This document shows, in pieces, positions 29,114-35,971 of a DNA stretch of 64,000 bases. The DNA is taken from positions 11,280,933-11,344,932 of the forward strand of contig JASEVX010000010.1 in assembly GCA_031761405.1 (NCBI GenBank). Reading direction: 5' to 3'. Every line of letters starts with the position of its first letter. Position 1 is the stretch's first letter. The notes under the pieces were generated by a model. That model saw only the letters and a list, made by a program, of their open reading frames with translations, was not told the DNA's origin and made no database searches. The DNA comes from Serripes groenlandicus. Its lineage: Eukaryota; Mollusca; Bivalvia; Cardiida; Cardiidae. The position numbers and the translations under genes were made by a program.

Positions 29114-32100
29114 ATATCTATAGGTGCTACCTATTTACGAAAAAAAATCCGCAAGATAATTATAAACAAAAATTAAAGAGCATACTTTGGCCATAAAAAA
29201 GGATTTATAAGTAATTGACTAGACAATAATAATGTTAATGTCATGTTTCTTGCATTATTAAAACATATTTGGAATTCGTATTGATGTTGTCTATTATTTG
29301 AACAGAAAATTATAATGAACGAGGTTAAAACATGAGGGCCAAGATGATCCTTAATCGATCACCTGAATTATGGCAAAGAAGCAAATAGATCAGCCCTTTT
29401 CTGATGCCACCTGGCGACTGCCTTTTTCAACCAGTCAATATGACTGGAACAAATTATGTAAGGGGTCACATTTCTGCTAAACCCTTTCCCTATTAGAGAC
29501 GGTTTCTGAGGCCTATGCAACAGACGATTTAGGAAAAGCTTGTCGCCACAAGAACAATTGCTTCTGATGAGAAAGTTATCCTTTTGCCACAATGTTTGAT
29601 AAATAATTATACTTTGAATGAGTGAGTCAATAGCTCATGTATAGGTATTTGGGGTCTTTCATGTTGATACCACTTTTTTGCGGGAAACGACGTCGATCCA
29701 TTGACGTTACGCCAAGATGAAGTGTAACGGAAATGACGTCACGTCCTTCTTTGGCTACGATACAGTCGAAATTTAGTTTCGGGCGTAGAAGGCTAATGCT
29801 GTCATTTTTTTTGACGAACGGGAAAACATATTTATTTATTTTTAACTTTTCGTACAAATGTTAATTGCCACATAACACAGCACTTAAATGATCTTAAATA
29901 TCGATTTAAAACAAAATGATTAAAAAGACGACAATAATTTTCAATCCGTGTTTTTCTGCTCATTTTATACATACCCAAAATACCGATTTAAAAAAAAAAA
30001 AAAAAGCCGACAATAATTTTCAATCTGTGTTTTACGTCTGCTTTTTATACATATCCAAAATGGCGGCCCCCATGGATTTTTTTCCAGTTTCATTTCAGAA
30101 AGCTTAAAAAAATCGCACACCTGTTAACTATAAGCGAAAAAAACCATTTATGTTTTTTTTTCGTATTAATACATTTATAAACATCATATACATGTATAAA
30201 TAGTTTCAAAAAGAATTGCAGACACAAATAAATCCCTTCCAACATTCAGAATTGTTCTGATACCAGCAAATGACATTTGGAAACATTCTTGAAATAGGAA
30301 TAATGAACAGATTCATCTTTGTCACAATGTATTCAATCCTATTTAATAATTTAACCCTTTTCTAGACTTACGTTGACCCTCTGTATCAGAACAAATTTTT
30401 TAAATCATTGGGACAAAGGAAGAAATTGCTCAAAACCAGCAATTTCTCCTTTTTCAACAATGTCTTCAACTCTATTTGATAATTAAACTCTCATTTATGG
30501 AAATTGTTCGGATTTTTGCCAAGATATGTTCAAAGTCGTCTGCTGTAGAATTGTTGTATATAGGAATTGGTTTACTTTCAAACGTTTGTCATATGTTTGC
30601 CTAACTTTCAAAGGTTTGTCATATGTTTGCCTTACTTCCAAAGGTTTTTCATATGTTTGCCTAACTTTCAAAGGTTTGTCATATGTTTGCCTAAATGTTT
30701 TCAAATTTATCTGCTTCAGATTTGTCAAATGTTGGAAAAGGTTAACAGATTCAATATTGGGACAGGAGATTTTAATAAAGCTTGTGCAGCTTCATTAGCC
30801 TCTCTCTAATACGCTTTGATACGGTTGCTAAAGTTGTCGGTCTAAACCTTCCCATCTCTTCTAGCAGATATGAAATGTTTAGACGAAAAATAAGGAAATA
30901 ATTCTATAAATGGAATTACAATTTATGAATAGAGGTTAAAAGTTGAAAGCAGCAGGCGAGTCAGAATACATCTTCATTGGGCTAAGGGTAGTATGCTTCT
31001 TTATTATCCATGTCCTGATATCACTTATCAACCACATGAACCCTTACCCACATACATCAAATCGGCAGTAGATAGATTCGAAAACATTGTGTCTAAACTA
31101 TGGAAACTGTCTATAAATGAAAGAAAAATTATTAAATTGAGTTTAAATTATTGTTGTAAAAGGAGTAATTGCTCATAATGAGCAATTTCCCCAATTGCCA
31201 CAGTGTTTTAAAAAAATATGTCTGATGTAGAGGCGTCTGAAAGCGTCTGTATGTTGGAAAGGGATGCATCTGCATCAGAAGACATGATGAGTAATATTTC
31301 TCTCTATGCCACACTGTTTTCAGCTCTATTTTATAATTCTACTTTCTTTTATAGAGAATTACCATTTTTGATTGATGTGTTCAAAGATATCTGCTGTAGA
31401 GTTTTTGCATGTGGGAAAGTGTTATAGACTAATGACTCTTCTTAACAAAATATTGTTTCTTATACAGGAGATGAGGATCAAGAACTTCTTGAAACCAGAG
31501 TTGATTTTATAGATATCGATCTTTGTAATCGCACAATGAATGAATTGGGTGTTTCGTTGTTTGATGATTCTTTATGTATTAACTCAGACTCACCATATCC
31601 GCCTACATGCTCGGTAAGTGAAGTATTTTACAATTTACAAAGTAAAAGTAAATTAGAATGTAATGAGGATCATTTCCCAACCATGGAAAAATATTCAAAT
31701 TGGCTTTTCTGAACAGGTCAACTCCAATTCAACATAATCTATACATGTTGACAGAATCTTTTTACAGGCTTATGTAAGTTAATGTGAAGCAAATATGTCA
31801 AAGTCCACATAGTCTGATCTGGGTTAACACAACACTTTTCCATTGGACTGGCTGTAGATGTACAATACTATTTGACTCTTTGCCATTGAAAGTATATGCA
31901 AACAAAAACTAGATTAAGATGTGTATGGTACATGTCTATGTCTGGGAAAGAGAAATCTACCTAGAAAGAAATTCAGAAACATTATGTTTGGAGCACTTAC
32001 TCCTCTTTGGACACTATTTATACTTATTTGGATATACTGTATCAATAAACAAGCTCTCACTTGTTAACTGCTAGGATTGATTTATAGAAACTGTGCCCCT

Positions 32101-34840
32101 CATCTGACCAGGCTCTTTACTGCTGGCCGTTCAACTGAACGTTCCTAGAAATGTCAATGGACTTTTGCAAAGCTGGAAAAGTCCATCTTAAAAACTATTC
32201 ATTGAAAGGGTGAATCGGACGATTGTTGACACATTTGCAGCAGACAAAGTTATAAATCATTACCGGAAAGGAAGAAATCGTTCTTCTTAATGATCAATTA
32301 GCCTTTGACCAACACAGTGCCTTCACATTTACATATGATTTTTTGTGTCATTTATTTACAAATTATATTTCAAAGCAGATGACTTAAACTATATTAAATC
32401 GTGAATCGCTCCTGTCCTGCTTTTTTATTCTTTTCCTGACTTGCTATCAATTTGAAATAATTTGTAAGTAACATTTTGAGATTTTTACTTCTGTTTGATA
32501 GGGTGACAGTGGAAGTCCCACTGTATGCAGGGATCCCCGTGATGGTAAGAATATAGAATTGTTCCCCCTCCCCCTCTTCCCCTGTAGTAGGAATCCCCTG
32601 TGGTTAGTGTCGAGGATTTGTAACCGTATATCATGGTGGAGTGCACATGGGCAAGGCACATGTCCAAGCATAGTCCTGGTCTGTTAACAATGCTGAAAAG
32701 GGTGTAAAACGCAAATAAAACTAAACTCCTTCTAGTCAGTACAAGTAAGTGAAAAGCTCTTGCAATAAATATATGAGTGATTGTATCCATGTGTTGCTTT
32801 TACAACTTTTGAATTATAATTACCCTTTACCATTTACGACAAATCTGCAGCAATATCTATAACCCTTTCCCAATTACAGTATATATACTTTTTAATGCGT
32901 ATGCAGCCGTCGACCTTAGCAAACCTTGTGGCTAAAGAAGAAATTGCTCATGGTGAAACATTTCTCTTTTTTGTCTAAAATGTTAACAACTCTACCCAAA
33001 TATGACACTTTTATTTATTTAGATATTCCATATTTTTGCATAGATGTTTTCAAAGTCATGTGCTGCAGATTTGTCGCATGTTGGAAAGTATAATTATTAA
33101 ACAGAGTTAATAATTTATTGATTTGCCACAAGCTTTTCAAAGTTTTTTTGCTGCAAAGGTGTCAGAAAGTGTTTATACATGGGAAAGTATTATCAAATTC
33201 GTGGTTCTCCTGTTTCAACAACTTTAGTTTCATTAAAAGAAGTTTAACATATTCTTATCCAGAATAAACGTTGTTTGATGTAGATTTGTGGTATTTTGGG
33301 AAAGCGCTTAAATGATACATTGAGCATATAAAGCTTTGTCCGCATTTCAAGTAACATTTGTCGTTTTAGGACGCTGGTATCAGTTCTCATTGACAAGTTG
33401 GGGACTCGGATGTTATGCACCTGGTACCGCAGACGTACAAAACATGGTGTTTCCTTATTTGGAATGGATAGAAGAGGTCACAGGTACACACCAAAGAGTT
33501 ACATTACTCTGAAGTCAAACATTTTATTTATACAAAAGATTCACCACATCATGGCAACGGTTCACTTTTTAAAACATTACTGTGAAAGAATGCTTTTATT
33601 TTGTATCAGGATTTTTCTTTTGTTTTATTACATTTATCTGTTTCCCCATTTAGACGTTATACTTAAGTGACATTGGCAGCAAATGACCAAAAAAACTAGT
33701 GAAAACAGGAAAATTGCATTAAATGAAAAAAAGGTATCCCTTTCCCCTCAAATGTTTTATCTCAATTTCAATGACAAATCTTTCACATTTCTAAAGCGTA
33801 TAAGTCCATCATATCATGGTATTGGTCAATGAAATATATTTCCATGATTGTAACACTTTTACATGAGATACGATTGTAACACTTAAACATGAGATGTGAT
33901 TGTTTAAATTTTGTTTAACTCTGCCTTGAATAGTATTTCATTTATACAATGGAGTTTTTCTGGGGTAAATTACCAGTTCTACTGGTAATTTTTATCCTGA
34001 CACAAGTCTTTCAGTCGTAATGCTATTCTCGTAACCCTGACCGCCAAGAAGTGAAGTCATGATTTTCCTTTTATTATCCGTAAACTGAGGACTCTTGAAT
34101 ACAATGAGAAAATCGTTTCAAGAAAACATCTGTTAGACTGTTTTCAAAAGGGGGAACCAAGTCTATGAAATCAAGTTCAATAGTAAACGTATATACAGTT
34201 ATACTTGCCTTAAGCAGGAACCAATGGGAAAGTCAAATAAAGAAGAAAATATTGTCTTGCTTTATCTTCAATTGGCTGCCTTATTGAGGTGACCACTAAC
34301 ACAAGTTTGACTGTATTCAAATTGTCCCATGTTTGAGTTATTGCAATTCAACTATACTTTCAATATTTTGGAAGCAACACAAATTCAAGGACTTCAAAAA
34401 ATATGATTTTATAGAGATATTTCATGTGTGTTTATTTATTAACACTTTTACACTCGTTTATTGAAAGTGATAATAAATAAACAGGAATGAGATATTCTAG
34501 GTATCATATAAAGTGATTTATGAGGCGTATTTCAAGAAAATATACATGAAATTTGTCGGATTTGGCGCCAATGTGACTAACGTTATATAACGTCGAACCA
34601 CTGACGTGACGTCATTTTCACAGTTTGGTTTCTGTGTTGTATCAAAGACTTAAGCGTAAGACTGGAAACCAAACGTTATATGTCATATGTTATTTAAGTA
34701 ATGATATTTTGAAACTCACAGAGATGGCTTCAGTTGATAAATGTATATCCACACACGTTGTTGTTACTACTCTTTTGCATAAAGGCAATAACAACATAAC
34801 ACACCCTTTTATTTCAGATTTGAAGTTTACGAAGGCTTAG
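2576..34840 (+). CDS. Mosaic serine protease (MAM-LDLa-SRCR-LDLa-LDLa-SRCR-S1), 16 exons, 5' partial
   Basis: Joined exons: 2576-2786, 3631-3809, 4301-4411, 8420-8570, 10013-10152, 12224-12337, 13124-13234, 18195-18321, 20870-20995, 22027-22064, 25653-25824, 27404-27705, 31468-31613, 32502-32544, 33370-33483, 34818-34840. Every junction is AG/GT and the phases chain without a break; with one incoming base the sum is 703 codons including TAG. This agreement is the main support. The predicted product is an extracellular S1-family protease with adhesion and ligand-binding modules. Its layout recalls vertebrate enteropeptidase, which also has MAM, LDLa and SRCR modules before the protease, but the module number differs and there is no CUB here. 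No signal peptide or membrane anchor is seen because the start lies left of the window. The catalytic triad is intact, while the activation site and S1 pocket are atypical. No close orthologue is claimed. Confidence 0.85.
3251..3562 (+). mobile_element. tRNA-derived SINE (family A) with 10-bp target-site duplication
   Basis: The tRNA-like head GCCCCGGTAGCTCAGTCGGT with B box GGGTTGTGAGTTCGAATCCC is followed by a body ending GCGGCGTTAAACCCCAATC and a CAAT tail. It is flanked by ACCTTACAAG at 3251-3260 and 3553-3562. It lies in the first visible intron of the protease gene. The body end resembles a tail shared by many mollusc SINEs. Confidence 0.85.
3631..3809 (+). CDS. Protease exon: MAM domain, C-terminal part
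   Basis: It reads YDSADRYLPNW through VKLLFTAKTSTP to VAVDDIDVIEGDC, the classic MAM ending (IAIDDIxxxxGxC). I placed the acceptor after CGTTTAAG at 3630 because an alternative at 3595 gives an in-frame stop after TTCGTT, whereas 3631 completes the Trp codon and keeps the frame. Donor GTATGT. Confidence 0.8.
4301..4411 (+). CDS. Protease exon: LDL-receptor class A repeat 1
   Basis: A phase 1-1 exon of 111 bp with six Cys in LDLa spacing, including VCIPNNFRCDGTNHC and the calcium-binding box CSDKSDERNC. Acceptor TTTTGCAG, donor GTAAGT. Symmetrical 1-1 exons of this size are typical of shuffled LDLa modules. Confidence 0.9.
4440..7500. repeat. 3-kb minisatellite, unit about 30-39 bp
   Basis: Around 85 degenerate units built on GATGTTTCCATGAGTGAGTA and CTGGTACAAAAG. 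Copies are diverged from 4440 to 7140 and nearly identical from 7161 to 7490. It starts about 30 bp after the LDLa-1 donor and fills the intron between the LDLa and SRCR exons. Long frames on both strands here come from the repeat and are not genes. Confidence 0.93.
7161..7490. repeat. Homogenised higher-order block of the minisatellite
   Basis: Two variants alternate: a 39-bp unit with GAGAGTGTTAACTTATGGT and a 34-bp unit with GAGAGAGTTCTGGTATGAAA. Both begin GGAGATGTTCCCAT. The order is roughly 39, 39, 34, 39, 34, 39, 39, 34 with almost no divergence, so this is recent expansion at the right edge of an old array. Confidence 0.85.
8420..8570 (+). CDS. Protease exon: SRCR domain 1, N-terminal half
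   Basis: It encodes VIEVIGGDGSYGRARAF, then TWRPVC, then ARSVCRNKGYR, the N-terminal half of a scavenger receptor cysteine-rich domain (VRLVGGxxxxxGRVEV, WGTVC, AxVVCRxLGY). The exon ends in phase 2. Its last 35 bases and the donor are repeated downstream inside the intron (see the 63-bp repeat). Confidence 0.85.
8536..8690 (+). repeat. 63-bp tandem repeat that includes the SRCR exon end and its splice donor
   Basis: GTAGCAAGGAGTGTTTGTAG starts at 8536 (inside the exon), recurs at 8599, and a diverged third copy starts at 8663. Each of the first two ends with the exon-donor junction GGGTATAGGTAAG. Using the second donor would retain an in-frame TAA. Confidence 0.9.
8727..8945. repeat. 5' fragment of a long bivalve-type element
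   Basis: TTGTCTGTCGTGCGTGAGTT and CTAACCACTTGGCCAATTTG correspond to the start region of the elements at 10182 and 20096. The remaining intron to 9324 holds one palindromic repeat. Confidence 0.5.
8968..9092. repeat. Compact complete copy of the AACCCTTTCCC palindromic repeat
   Basis: Both ends are present and exactly complementary (AACCCTTTCCCACATA and TATGTGGGAAAGGGTT) in 125 bp, which defines the family's termini. Confidence 0.8.
9325..9530 (+). mobile_element. tRNA-derived SINE (family B)
   Basis: The head AGTGGTGCAGAGGTAGAGCG with B box GGTTCGAGTCCC is followed by an unrelated body ending TTTCGCAATCGATTTAAAAT. It sits in the SRCR intron. The same tail occurs reversed at 51567-51613. 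Confidence 0.7.
10013..10152 (+). CDS. Protease exon: SRCR domain 1, C-terminal half
   Basis: Acceptor TTCTTCAG. Phase 2 entry completes the Arg codon. It ends with LDCTIDGNC, then CTSFLGVKC, matching the SRCR ending (C...C....aGVxC). There are potential N-glycosylation sites NCT and NVS. Donor GTATTT, phase 1. Confidence 0.8.
10182..11020. repeat. Long bivalve-type element, complete ends
   Basis: It begins GCTCACCTGAGCACGAAGTG and ends AGGTTAGCGATCCAGGGCCA followed by TCATGGCCCACTTG. Inside are CATTGTTGATTGGTCGAAAA-type repeats. Other copies or parts: 1154-2245, 12675-13078, 20096-20600, 24447-25325. Confidence 0.7.
12224..12337 (+). CDS. Protease exon: LDLa repeat 2
   Basis: A phase 1-1 exon of 114 bp. 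It reads CPDSKFHCIPESRFCDG and CDGNTDELGC, so six Cys and the acidic calcium site are present. Acceptor TTCACAG, donor GTGTGT (weaker than the others). Confidence 0.88.
12675..13078. repeat. Shortened copy of the GCTCACCTGAACAC element
   Basis: It starts GGCTCACCTGAACACAAAGA and ends near AGGTTAACTGTCCAAGGCAT. It ends about 45 bp before the acceptor of the third LDLa exon. Confidence 0.55.
13124..13234 (+). CDS. Protease exon: LDLa repeat 3
   Basis: A phase 1-1 exon of 111 bp. It reads FECGNHECVSLLKRCDG and CGDGTDEFRC. Acceptor ATTTCAG, donor GTAAAT. A long GA microsatellite begins only about 30 bp after the donor. Confidence 0.9.
13262..13545. repeat. GA-rich microsatellite
   Basis: About 280 bp of (GA)n with GGGA, GATA and GACA interruptions. 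The Ser/Leu-rich frames read from the other strand are composition artefacts. Confidence 0.97.
13761..14018. mobile_element. MITE with about 50-bp terminal inverted repeats
   Basis: Left end ATGAGCAGTACCACGAGAAA, right end GGTTTTCTCGCGGGACGTCT, imperfectly complementary over about 50 bp (CTCTGCGTAATGTATCG versus CGATACTTTACGCAGAG). The interior carries ATTCCGTCTCAGGGGGATAG and TGATTTCTGAAACAGAAAAT. Copies: 26925-27172, 43270-43438 (half), 53400-53578 (most of one). Confidence 0.8.
14019..16171 (+). other. Intron stretch without genes
   Basis: AT-rich. It holds a reversed tRNA-like scrap at about 14565-14630 (perfect T arm CTGAG/CTCAG, poor acceptor stem) and the 134-bp tandem repeat at 15331-15725. 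Nothing else was recognised. Confidence 0.5.
15331..15725. repeat. Tandem repeat, unit about 134 bp, three copies
   Basis: TAAACAAATTCAGGAT recurs as TAAACAAATTTTGG and TAAACACATTTTGG at steps of about 135 bp. Each copy is followed by ACTAGAAATTCAGCCTGTT and AATGTGTTTTACTGATAG. Confidence 0.8.
16172..17725 (+). mobile_element. Unknown 1.5-kb element with about 225-bp terminal direct repeats
   Basis: A direct repeat from TTCGTAAATAGGTAGCACC to CACGTGTAGGCTATTCTAT is found at about 16172-16402 and 17495-17725. The interior (about 16550-17490) is found in reverse at 29105-30170. No protein is encoded. A short-LTR or TRIM-like element is possible, but no clear TG...CA ends were seen. Confidence 0.6.
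18195..18321 (+). CDS. Protease exon: SRCR domain 2, N-terminal half (divergent)
   Basis: Acceptor ATTCCAG, donor GTATGA. It reads GEVTVWDQIV, then YPVCVDE, then AEKLCQLSGNG. It is split in phase 2, the same place and phase as the first SRCR domain, which supports the assignment. The Gly-rich first strand is poorly conserved, like the degenerate SRCR next to the protease in enteropeptidase-type proteins. Confidence 0.7.
20096..20600. repeat. 5' part of the long bivalve-type element
   Basis: AGCTCATCTGAACACAGAGT, then TTAAATGACTTCTTCCCCAA and ATTGGGCCAATTTCAATCAA. It ends without the GTGAGCGATCC terminus. Lies in the intron before SRCR-2 middle. Confidence 0.55.
20870..20995 (+). CDS. Protease exon: SRCR domain 2, middle
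   Basis: Acceptor TTTCACAG. The chosen donor is GTTAGT at 20996, since it leaves phase 2 and joins the next exon in frame; the nearby GTTATG at 21000 would break the frame. The peptide runs YLAVPGIHFGMTTVSNG to LDKIAGNM. No strong motif of its own; assigned by frame and position. Confidence 0.65.
21245..21430 (-). mobile_element. 5'-truncated SINE family A copy
   Basis: Reverse body with ATTGATTATGGGTTAACGCC at the tail side, then GTTTCCAAGCAACTGGCTGC and TTAGCCCATTGGTAG; the tRNA head is missing. A more diverged body fragment lies at about 19165-19330. Confidence 0.7.
22027..22064 (+). CDS. Protease micro-exon: SRCR domain 2, end
   Basis: A 38-bp exon with acceptor TTTTTCAG and donor GTTAGT. 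It completes a Met codon and encodes ECYPLHLDCALP, close to the SRCR motif C.g.E.sl..C. It enters phase 2 and leaves phase 1, matching both neighbours. A foldback element begins about 100 bp downstream. Confidence 0.65.
22118..22990. mobile_element. tRNA-headed SINE split by a foldback element
   Basis: The left piece 22118-22168 (ACCATGGTAGAGTGGTTAGA) and the right piece from about 22860 (TTTGATCTCCGGTCTGGTCA, then TACCAAAGTCTTTATCAATG) together follow the family C order. The inverted repeat 22169-22860 lies between them. A poly-C run is at 22941-22955. Confidence 0.55.
22169..22860. mobile_element. Foldback element with about 300-bp arms
   Basis: Left arm 22169-22480 and right arm about 22550-22860 are near-exact reverse complements (GACTTTCTCCTCTAAAAATA outermost; GGGTGGACACAGTTTTCTGG further in; a short loop about 22480-22550). 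Both arms therefore show the same reading frame on opposite strands (VFWVASLQ, then FEQKYEFE). That frame is a by-product of the mirror structure. Confidence 0.9.
23794..23988 (+). repeat. 39-bp tandem repeat, five units
   Basis: Units TTGAAGAAGAATTGCACTG plus CTACAGTGGCATTAATCAG. Since 39 is a multiple of 3 and no unit carries a stop, both strands stay open (QLKKNCTGYSGID-type on +). It is intronic in the protease gene with no splice support, so I do not call it coding. Confidence 0.9.
24100..24440. repeat. Minisatellite, unit about 55-60 bp, left part
   Basis: Units carry GAAGTTTTCGTCTGTGTATT and GTTTATGAAATACAATACAAG. The array resumes at 25330 after a long insert. Confidence 0.8.
24447..25325. 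repeat. Bivalve-type element with TTAACACTCT/GGTCAAA tandem core
   Basis: It starts near TTTGTCCGTCGTCTGTGCGT and ends GGTGAGCGATCTAGGGCAAT, then CGTGGCCCTCT. The core is degenerate units with TCTCGTTAACACTCTAGAGG and GGGTCATGTCAGGTCAAAA. It interrupts the minisatellite on both sides. Confidence 0.8.
25330..25620. repeat. Minisatellite, right part
   Basis: The same GAATGGAAGTTTTCGTCTGTG units as at 24100-24440, ending about 30 bp before the acceptor of the S1 His exon. Confidence 0.8.
25653..25824 (+). CDS. Protease exon: S1 activation region and catalytic His
   Basis: It starts ECGTT, where the Cys is in the position of the propeptide Cys that tethers the catalytic chain. Then comes VQQY followed by IFFGDKAVLGEYPWH and CGASYIG, and the His motif LTAAHCV. 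Aligned to trypsin, the mature N-terminus would be Ile-Phe-Phe-Gly instead of IVGG, and the residue before it is Tyr, not Arg or Lys. Donor GTAAGA, phase 2. Confidence 0.88.
26925..27172. mobile_element. Second copy of the CGAGAAAACC MITE, left end decayed
   Basis: It shares CACATTCCGTCTAAGGGGGG, GTGATTCCTGAAACAGAAAA and CTTACGCAGAGTCCACAATG with the copy at 13761. Confidence 0.7.
27404..27705 (+). CDS. Protease exon: S1 domain with catalytic Asp
   Basis: Acceptor CTTATCAG. The first base completes Val of AHCV. It contains VKCGTISV, the Asp motif SDYDVAVLQ (chymotrypsin-family DIALL), RPTCLG and CYTTGFG (usual C.vtGWG). Donor GTAAGT, phase 1. Confidence 0.85.
29036..29108. repeat. (AC)n microsatellite
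   Basis: An AC dinucleotide run of about 70 bp with one interruption, directly abutting the reversed 1-kb element. Confidence 0.97.
29105..30170 (-). mobile_element. Reverse copy of the 16172-17725 element interior
   Basis: From TCTATAGGTGCTACCTATTT through TAAAGAGCATACTTTGGCCA and AAAACATGAGGGCCAAGATG, it matches the reverse complement of about 16550-17520 over roughly 1 kb. Its left edge adjoins an (AC)n microsatellite. Confidence 0.75.
30574..30693 (+). repeat. 30-bp tandem repeat, four units
   Basis: Units of ACTTTCAAAGGTTTGTCATA plus TGTTTGCCTA. The period is a multiple of 3, so frames stay open on both strands. It expands within a palindromic repeat copy. Confidence 0.9.
31468..31613 (+). 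CDS. Protease exon: S1 domain before the active-site Ser
   Basis: Acceptor ATACAG. It encodes DIDLCNRTM, then DDSLCIN, then PYPPTCS. The segment corresponds to the C.......MLCAG......C run before the Ser. Two bases before Cys191, the position of residue 189, is Pro instead of the trypsin Asp. Donor GTAAGT, phase 0. Confidence 0.8.
32502..32544 (+). CDS. Protease micro-exon with catalytic Ser
   Basis: A 43-bp exon encoding GDSGSPTVCRDPRDG. GDSGSP is the catalytic Ser motif (GDSGGP type). Acceptor TTTGATAG, donor GTAAGA, phase 0 in and 1 out. Confidence 0.85.
33370..33483 (+). CDS. Protease exon: S1 domain C-terminus
   Basis: Acceptor CGTTTTAG. It encodes LTSWGLGCYAPG, the pocket-wall SWGxGC motif, and ends FPYLEWIEEV, the terminal helix of S1 proteases. 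Donor GTACAC, phase 1. Confidence 0.85.
33484..34817 (+). other. Last intron of the protease gene
   Basis: A SINE-like scrap around 33990-34090 (ATCCTGACACAAG and GACCGCCAAG, as in reversed family C) and AT-rich sequence. Nothing coding seen. Confidence 0.5.
34818..34840 (+). CDS. Protease terminal exon
   Basis: The acceptor TTTTATTTCAG is followed by a phase-1 continuation encoding DLKFTKA and TAG. It gives a natural end just after the terminal helix, and AATAAA signals follow at 35004 and 35066. Inferred from phase and position, since the coding part is too short for homology. Confidence 0.6.
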
Positions 34841-35090
34841 CATGTTGTGACCAGTATGTGAACTGAACATAAATAACAACATATACCGGTACTCCTGAAA
34901 TACGTGAAACTGTTACGAGAATGAACAATACATTTTGGAATAGCATTACAGGACAACATATTGGATAACATAATATACACTGTAAGAGCCAAATATACCT
35001 TGGAATAAATAAGTGGTATTCCTAAATGGCAGTGTAAAGCCGATGAAAACATATTTTTTTACTGAAATAAACTTATCATCCTAGTATGCA
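34841..35090 (+). promoter_or_regulatory. Protease 3' UTR with poly(A) signals
   Basis: Canonical AATAAA hexamers lie at 35004-35009 and 35066-35071, downstream of the TAG. The second is the better candidate for cleavage near 35090. Confidence 0.45.
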
Positions 35091-35971
35091 ATGTTTCATA
35101 TTAAAAATCCATGTATTACATGTAAGTATTTTATATTTTATTTCAAGAATATGTACATATGAACAGATTGTGTGTAAAATACCTTGTTTTTTCCTTTTCC
35201 CACATACAGACACTCTGATGCTTCTGCAGCAGAGGTCTTCCGCCACAATATTTTCCATGTACTTCAATAATTGTTTTGTTTTATATAGAGAGTTTCCATA
35301 GTTTTTACTAGCCATGTTGCCGCTTTGTCGTATGAGGGAAAGGGGTATCCAAATGTACACACATGTTTGCCCATGAACACGCAGTGTTCAATGTGAGCTG
35401 TTTTGGTCCTCTTCATCACAGAGTCAATCATTGCTCTTTTTTAAATGATTTTGCTTTTTAGAACATAAAGGTGACCTTCTGTAAGGCCGGATGATTTCAC
35501 CCCAAAAAGGACTGCAATTTGCTGTGACAGTGTATAGTGAGATCTTTGAAAAGCTTTTCTGAAACTTCAGACCTGATTTCAACCATTTCCCACATACGTT
35601 AACACTACAACTGTGGAAACATGCAGGCAAAAATGTGGAAGACCTCATTCAATGAAAGAATCACAATGTTTTCACAATTTGTCTGCTGCAGATGTATCTG
35701 CAGGTGAGCAAGGGTTAACTGAATAGTTTCAAATGAATTATCATTGTTCAAGTCTCACCAAAGTGTACACTTTAACAATATTGTCCTTGGAATCACCAAT
35801 GTTTATAATTAAGTCCCACTAATGCTGATCCTCAAAAAAAAAAAAAAATCAAACTGATTGTTTAAAAAACCCACCGCATATTTGTTACTGTTTAATTAAC
35901 ACTGAATTGCATATTCTTATCTTTGTGATGGGTCATTTATTAAAACAAATCTGTGTTGAGTATTACAAATA

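Larger units (their letters stand above)
27706..31467 (+). other. Intron of the S1 domain
   Basis: It holds palindromic repeats at 28240-28450, 30230-30380 and 30352-30570, the reversed 1-kb element, an (AC)n run, and the 30-bp repeat at 30574. No splice-compatible coding exon was recognised between 27706 and 31467. Confidence 0.6.
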
